Below are positions 60,165 through 64,000 of a DNA stretch of 64,000 bases, in pieces. A model generated the notes under the pieces. It was given only the letters and a program-made list of their open reading frames with translations, did no database searches and had not been told where the DNA came from. Each line of letters starts with the position of its first letter. The stretch's first letter is position 1. Origin of the DNA: JAUILH01 sp964230215. GTDB taxonomy: Bacteria > Bacteroidota > Bacteroidia > Flavobacteriales_D > JAUILH01. Both the position numbers and the translations under genes were made by a program. The DNA is taken from assembly GCA_964230215.1 (NCBI GenBank), contig CAXRGQ010000008.1, positions 186,001 through 250,000 on the forward strand, written 5' to 3'.

Positions 60165-62588
60165 ATGTTAAATAAGATAATACCCCTATCATTCCTGCTC
60201 TTTACAGTTTTTTCTCTAAATGCTCAAGAGAAATACAGCAAAGTAATTGTCTACGCTAATACGGATCAAATGATTCAGTTAGCAGAGCAAGGTGTTCCTA
60301 TGGATCACGGAAAACGCAAGAAAAATACATTCATTATTTCTGATTTTTCGGATAGCGAACTTGCTACTATAAAGGCAAGCGGTGTGGATTATGAAGTATT
60401 GATGGAAGATGTACAATCTTATTACCAATCAAGATTAACGAGTAACCCCAAACCTCATTCCACATACAAGATGGGTGACCCACATTTAAAATATTTCAGA
60501 GGAGCTGGATGTTCAGGTGGATCTGGAGGAGGAAATAGTATTATCGATTACCCTCAACCAAATAATTTTAGTCTGGGAAGTATGGGTGGATATCTGACTT
60601 ATCAAGAGTTTATTGACAACCTTGATTCGATGGCATCAAAATACCCGAACATTATTACTGCTAAAACGCCCATTGATTCTATGGGGAATACATTCCTAAC
60701 CGAAGAACTTAATTTGCCAGTATATTGGGTGAAGATTTCTGATAATCCAAATACGGACGAACCAACGGAGTCAGAGATTATGTACTCAGCTATTCATCAT
60801 GCTAGAGAACCAGCTAGTTTATCTCAGATTATTTATTACATGTGGTATCTGTTGGAGAACTATGGGACAGACCCAGAAGTGACTTATTTGGTGGATAATG
60901 TGGAAATGTACTTTGTTCCAATGATTAACCCTGATGGATATATCTACAACGAAACAACACAACCAGGAGGCGGTGGCATGTGGCGTAAAAACAGAAAAAA
61001 TAATGGAGGTGGTGATTATGGTGTTGACTTAAATCGCAATTACTCATATCAGTTTGGAGGTGCAGGTACATCAAGTAACCCAGCAGATCAAAACTATAAG
61101 GGTACACATGCCTTCTCAGAAATTGAGACACGAGCTATGAGATGGTTTCATTTTGACCATGATTTTAGAATTGCCTTAAATGCACATACCTATGGAGATT
61201 TATTATTGCACCCATTTGGGTATGCGACGGTGCAGACTGCGGATCACACACTATATCAGGCATATTCTGCCGAGATGGTTAGCCAAAATGGTTTTGCTAA
61301 TATTTTAAGTGCTGACTTATATCCAGCAGCTGGAGATTCAGACGATTGGGGCTATGCAGATGATTTAGGCTTGAAGCCAAAAGTTTTATCCATGACTCCT
61401 GAAATTGGAGATGATAACCATGGTTTTTGGCCTGCTAGTAATGAGATTATAGATATCTGTAAAGGCACCGTATACATGAATCTTATGGGAGCACATTTAA
61501 CTTGGACCTACGGATTTGTTAGTGATCAAAACTCATACGTAATAGAGGATTTAACAGGACATTTAAAGTATGATGTTCAGCGATACGGACAGGAACCAGG
61601 TAATTTGACTGTTTCAATTAACCCTGTCGGTTTTGGAATCCAGTCTGTTGGTGGGTCTAACACGCACAATTTAGCAAACGTTTTAGATTCAGAAACTGAT
61701 TCCATTTCTTACACTTTAGATCCAACCATACAAATTGGACAAGCATTTCAGTATGAGTTGGTGATTAGTAATGGGGCATATGCATGGCGTGATACAATAA
61801 CAAAAATATATGGGCAAAGCACAGTTGTATTTGCTGGCACTGGTAATATGGCAGATTGGACGAGTAGTGATTGGGCTGCTACATCTGCTGATTTTTACAG
61901 TCCTAGTACATCAATAACTGATTCTCCAGGCGGTGAATATCAAAATGGTACTTCTAGCCATGTAACATTAAATCAAACTATTGATTTGACAAACGCAGTG
62001 GTCGCTACAGCGAATTTCTACGCAAAGTGGGAAATTGAAGATAACTGGGATTATGCTCAGTTTATGGTGTCATCAGATGGTGGAAATTCTTGGATACCCA
62101 TGTGTGGTTTGTATACGCAGACTGGATCGAACGATCAAGATGCAGGAGAACCGGTGTACGATGGCTTCCAGACTTCATGGGTGAAAGAAGAAGTAGATTT
62201 AGTTGATTTTCTTGGCCAAACAATTCAGGTAAGATTTAGAATGGAGGCTGACAACTTTGTAACAGAGGATGGATTTTATTTTGATGATTTCGAAATAAAT
62301 ATGATCGAGCAAGAAGGAATTGGGATAGATGAAATTGAGCTTAGCATTGAGGCATGTATGCCAAACCCAGCGGTTTCATTTACATATATTCCTTATCATG
62401 TAAATGGAAATGATGCAAGTTTAGAGTTGTATGATAGTTTCGGAAAGTTGATAAGCACGCATAGCCTTGTGGCAGGAAAAGAGAAGTTCCAACTGAATGT
62501 TGAGAATCTCGCAGCAGGCGTATATGTTTACAAACTAAGATCAGCTGGTACAGTAACTCAAGGGAAAAGACTGGTTGTTGTAAAATAG
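60165..62588 (+). CDS. T9SS-exported zinc carboxypeptidase (M14, carboxypeptidase T-like)
   Basis: 807 aa from the ATG at 60165, which gives a signal peptide (LNKIIPLSFLLFTVFSLNAQ); the frame to 60054 is rejected because it overlaps gldD. M14 domain at about 135-450: zinc ligands in IHHAREPAS (His-x2-Glu) and the His of NAHTYGDLLLHPFG, an RNYSYQFGG-type substrate Arg, and the catalytic Glu in TPEIGDDNHGFWP. About 540-720 is a beta-rich, MAM-like segment (FYAKWEIEDNWDYAQFMVSS). The last about 80 residues are a T9SS sorting domain (ACMPNPAVSFTYIPY, LAAGVYVYKLRS). A secreted peptidase for protein use. Confidence 0.93.
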   Translation: MLNKIIPLSFLLFTVFSLNAQEKYSKVIVYANTDQMIQLAEQGVPMDHGKRKKNTFIISDFSDSELATIKASGVDYEVLMEDVQSYYQSRLTSNPKPHSTYKMGDPHLKYFRGAGCSGGSGGGNSIIDYPQPNNFSLGSMGGYLTYQEFIDNLDSMASKYPNIITAKTPIDSMGNTFLTEELNLPVYWVKISDNPNTDEPTESEIMYSAIHHAREPASLSQIIYYMWYLLENYGTDPEVTYLVDNVEMYFVPMINPDGYIYNETTQPGGGGMWRKNRKNNGGGDYGVDLNRNYSYQFGGAGTSSNPADQNYKGTHAFSEIETRAMRWFHFDHDFRIALNAHTYGDLLLHPFGYATVQTADHTLYQAYSAEMVSQNGFANILSADLYPAAGDSDDWGYADDLGLKPKVLSMTPEIGDDNHGFWPASNEIIDICKGTVYMNLMGAHLTWTYGFVSDQNSYVIEDLTGHLKYDVQRYGQEPGNLTVSINPVGFGIQSVGGSNTHNLANVLDSETDSISYTLDPTIQIGQAFQYELVISNGAYAWRDTITKIYGQSTVVFAGTGNMADWTSSDWAATSADFYSPSTSITDSPGGEYQNGTSSHVTLNQTIDLTNAVVATANFYAKWEIEDNWDYAQFMVSSDGGNSWIPMCGLYTQTGSNDQDAGEPVYDGFQTSWVKEEVDLVDFLGQTIQVRFRMEADNFVTEDGFYFDDFEINMIEQEGIGIDEIELSIEACMPNPAVSFTYIPYHVNGNDASLELYDSFGKLISTHSLVAGKEKFQLNVENLAAGVYVYKLRSAGTVTQGKRLVVVK

Positions 62589-62609
62589 GACACAATCAGA
62601 ATGATAGTA

Positions 62610-62637
62610 ATCTCGCTGGCTTGCCAGCGAGATTTTT
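62610..62637. terminator. Bidirectional intrinsic terminator between the carboxypeptidase and ctaA genes
   Basis: Arms ATCTCGCTGGC and GCCAGCGAGAT with a 2-nt loop; T-rich run on the plus side, and the ctaA stop codon lies in that run. The minus strand has only a short T stretch. Confidence 0.82.
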
Positions 62638-63668
62638 TATGCCTTCTCAATATATTTTGATGGCCAATAGAGCTGTAAGTAAAGATAGGCTTGTGCTGCA
62701 AACATAATGCAGGCTAGTACTAAGTGAGTAGGTTGTGCCCATTTTGGCATATCAGCATATGTCAGAATAATCCCAACTATAACTTCAATGAATACTACGC
62801 CGCACATTATCCACACTCCCCACTTAAGTTCTTTAATATCTTTCATTAACCAGTATAGAGCTCCAGTTGAAACCAAGACAGCCCAAGAGAAACTTCTATG
62901 CAGGTAAAAATCCATTCCTAGGTCTTCAAGCAGAGTGCTGCGTGAAGCGCCGTTTTCTAGCATGATATCTACCCCTTGTCTCAACTGTGTCCCAGCAAAG
63001 ATTTGATACAGTGAAATGCCAATTCCTAAAATAAGCAGCCATCTAACAAGATGAACCTGCTTTAGAACAATTTCTTTTGGATTTAGCTTGTTGATTATAA
63101 TGAGCTGTATTAGAATAATTACCAAGGCTAACAGCATGTGAACAGTAATAATCCATGGAGTTAGATTAGAGGCTACAACGATTGAACCGAACCAGCCTTC
63201 AACTCCAATAATTATTAGGTTTGCCAGCGCAAGCCATAGCAGTATTCTCCGCTTTTTTCGGTACCACAAAAAGGCAAGTATCAATTGAAGGAGCATGAGG
63301 TTCCCTGCAATAAATCCCACAAGTCTGTTCCCGTATTCAGTCCAGGTTCTTCCAGCGTTAAACCTAGCTTCAAGTTCGTATGTTCTGGGATCGTTTTTAA
63401 TCGAATTGGCAGTTTCATCCATACCTATACTGGAAAGAAATTTTGTAAACTTTTCAATTTTAGCAATTCGGTACTTAGTATAGTCCTCTCGATAATTCTC
63501 TGGTAGCTGGTCTTCACTGGTAGGAGGAATCCATGTACCAAAGCATTTTGGCCAGTCAGGACAGCCCATCCCGCTCCCAGACATTCTTACTACGCCTCCT
63601 GCGATTATCACTAAATACACAAAAACTAGTGATATCCATGCAATTTTATTAAATTTAGACGCGTTCAT
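62637..63668 (-). CDS. ctaA: Heme A synthase (COX15/CtaA family)
   Basis: 343 aa from the ATG at 63668 (MNASKFNKIAWISLV); a TTG 12 nt earlier is also open. Oxidises heme O to heme A for cytochrome oxidases. Seen: GGVVRMSGSGMGCPDWPKCFG after the first helix, a family-specific Cys-containing loop, GRTWTEYGNRLVGFIAG (heme-ligand region NRLVG), TPWIITVHMLLALVIIL, LRQGVD, LHRSFSWAVLVS and PTHLVLACIMF; about eight membrane helices. An exact TAACTTTG is 9 nt before the ATG. hemH earlier in the window makes its heme precursor. Divergent from the partial gene at 63692. Confidence 0.93.
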   Translation of the reverse strand: MNASKFNKIAWISLVFVYLVIIAGGVVRMSGSGMGCPDWPKCFGTWIPPTSEDQLPENYREDYTKYRIAKIEKFTKFLSSIGMDETANSIKNDPRTYELEARFNAGRTWTEYGNRLVGFIAGNLMLLQLILAFLWYRKKRRILLWLALANLIIIGVEGWFGSIVVASNLTPWIITVHMLLALVIILIQLIIINKLNPKEIVLKQVHLVRWLLILGIGISLYQIFAGTQLRQGVDIMLENGASRSTLLEDLGMDFYLHRSFSWAVLVSTGALYWLMKDIKELKWGVWIMCGVVFIEVIVGIILTYADMPKWAQPTHLVLACIMFAAQAYLYLQLYWPSKYIEKA

Positions 63669-63677
63669 AAGATGCGA

Positions 63678-63685
63678 CAAAGTTA
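63678..63685 (-). promoter_or_regulatory. -7 element TAACTTTG for ctaA
   Basis: Exact TAnnTTTG match ending 9 nt before the ATG at 63668. Confidence 0.58.
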
Positions 63686-63691
63686 TACTAC

Positions 63692-64000
63692 ATGATTAAA
63701 TCAGTGCTAACAAAAATCAGTTTATTGCTTCTTTTGTTTACGATTACTCCAGAAGTAATAGCAAGTAAAGGAGATACAACCGCAGGTGAAGTCCTCCGAG
63801 TTATGCCTGCTCCTGATACTTATGCAGGAGAGTTTCAACTTGGATTGCGTTCGACAGCCAGTTTGTTTGGATCAGACGGATATTTTGGAAGTGGTGTAGG
63901 TGGGCAATTCAGAATTGGTGTGGGAACTCGCGTAAATACTGAATGGTTTGCAGACTTAATAACCAGTAATCTTGGGGACGCAGGTAGAAGAACGGATGGC
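63692..64000 (+). CDS. Probable outer membrane protein, N-terminal 103 residues (partial)
   Basis: An open frame starts at ATG 63692 and runs past the right edge. It begins with a signal peptide (MIKSVLTKISLLLLLF, cleavage near VIAS) and continues with beta-strand-like segments: GEFQLGLRSTASLFG, GVGGQFRIGVGTRVNTEWF and ADLITSNLG, the kind of pattern seen in the first strands of an outer membrane barrel. No family recognised. Only 23 bp separate it from the divergent ctaA start. Confidence 0.6.
   Translation, partial: MIKSVLTKISLLLLLFTITPEVIASKGDTTAGEVLRVMPAPDTYAGEFQLGLRSTASLFGSDGYFGSGVGGQFRIGVGTRVNTEWFADLITSNLGDAGRRTDG

Noticed and set aside
1..64000. tRNA, rRNA, transposase, integrase, phage, toxin-antitoxin or restriction genes
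   Set aside because: I looked in the intergenic regions and among the reading frames and saw none; a tRNA or RNA covariance search would be needed for certainty.

Overview
The window is a chromosomal segment of a gliding-type Bacteroidota bacterium, most likely in or near Flavobacteriales. The evidence is: (i) several secreted proteins ending in a type IX secretion (T9SS) type A sorting domain; (ii) the block rng - 30-aa basic protein - HU - mutY - ssb - gldE - gldD, an arrangement known from flavobacteria; (iii) exact copies of the Bacteroidota -7 promoter element TAnnTTTG in front of many genes, with almost no Shine-Dalgarno sequences; (iv) lipoproteins and outer membrane proteins of Bacteroidota type. 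No rRNA, tRNA, CRISPR array, transposase, integrase or phage gene was seen, so this reads as core chromosome with a few odd genes.

Layout. 1-6.5 kb (minus) is one tight operon: deoC, a catalytic aldehyde dehydrogenase, a truncated catalytically dead aldehyde dehydrogenase, an SLC13-type anion (probably sulfate) permease, cysQ, and the start of gmd. 6.6-8.8 kb (plus) is monomeric isocitrate dehydrogenase. 8.9-11.7 kb (minus) holds a T9SS cargo protein, a LysM glucosaminidase and a PLP enzyme of the ACC deaminase/D-cysteine desulfhydrase family. 11.8-21 kb (plus) holds a small membrane protein, a phosphoglycerate-dehydrogenase-like enzyme, a degenerate SRAP protein, a glycosyltransferase, RNase HII, a large membrane-anchored protein, and an OmpA/TSP3 outer membrane protein. 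21.0-21.3 kb is a hairpin-rich gap. 21.3-30.3 kb holds a WG-repeat protein, a MATE transporter, a beta-helix T9SS protein, a TIGR03032 protein and an FG-GAP T9SS protein. 30.6-34.4 kb is a CHASE/PAS histidine kinase and an MlaE/MlaF lipid transporter pair. 34.45-37.2 kb has two tandem tiny lipoproteins, an aminotransferase and manC. 37.2-41.5 kb (minus) is a large CAP-domain protein, an outer membrane protein and a wHTH-phosphoribosyltransferase protein. 41.6-46.7 kb has a BNR-like lipoprotein, fumC, a 56-aa membrane peptide, a GT-C-like membrane protein and an ArsC-like reductase. 46.8-54 kb has a PAS-SpoIIE phosphatase, a T9SS protein, prfB with its programmed frameshift, a DUF4105 protein, lpdA and hemH. 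54-60.1 kb is the recX-rng-HU-mutY-ssb-gldE-gldD block. 60.2-64 kb is a T9SS-exported zinc carboxypeptidase, heme A synthase (ctaA) and the start of an outer membrane protein.

Shared functions: GDP-mannose supply (manC) and use (gmd), perhaps with sulfate/PAPS handling (SLC13, cysQ), suggests surface polysaccharide synthesis. deoC with the aldehyde dehydrogenases suggests deoxyribose breakdown to acetyl units feeding the TCA enzymes seen here (icd, fumC, lpdA). gldD/gldE plus at least five T9SS cargo proteins indicate gliding and T9SS.

Most notable: a split ALDH16-like pair, an SRAP homologue lacking every recognised catalytic residue, a wHTH-PRTase gene with operator-like repeats over its promoter, and at least eleven genes whose -7 element ends only 4-9 nt before the start codon, implying leaderless or nearly leaderless mRNAs. 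All reading is by eye; family assignments come from recognised motifs, not searches.
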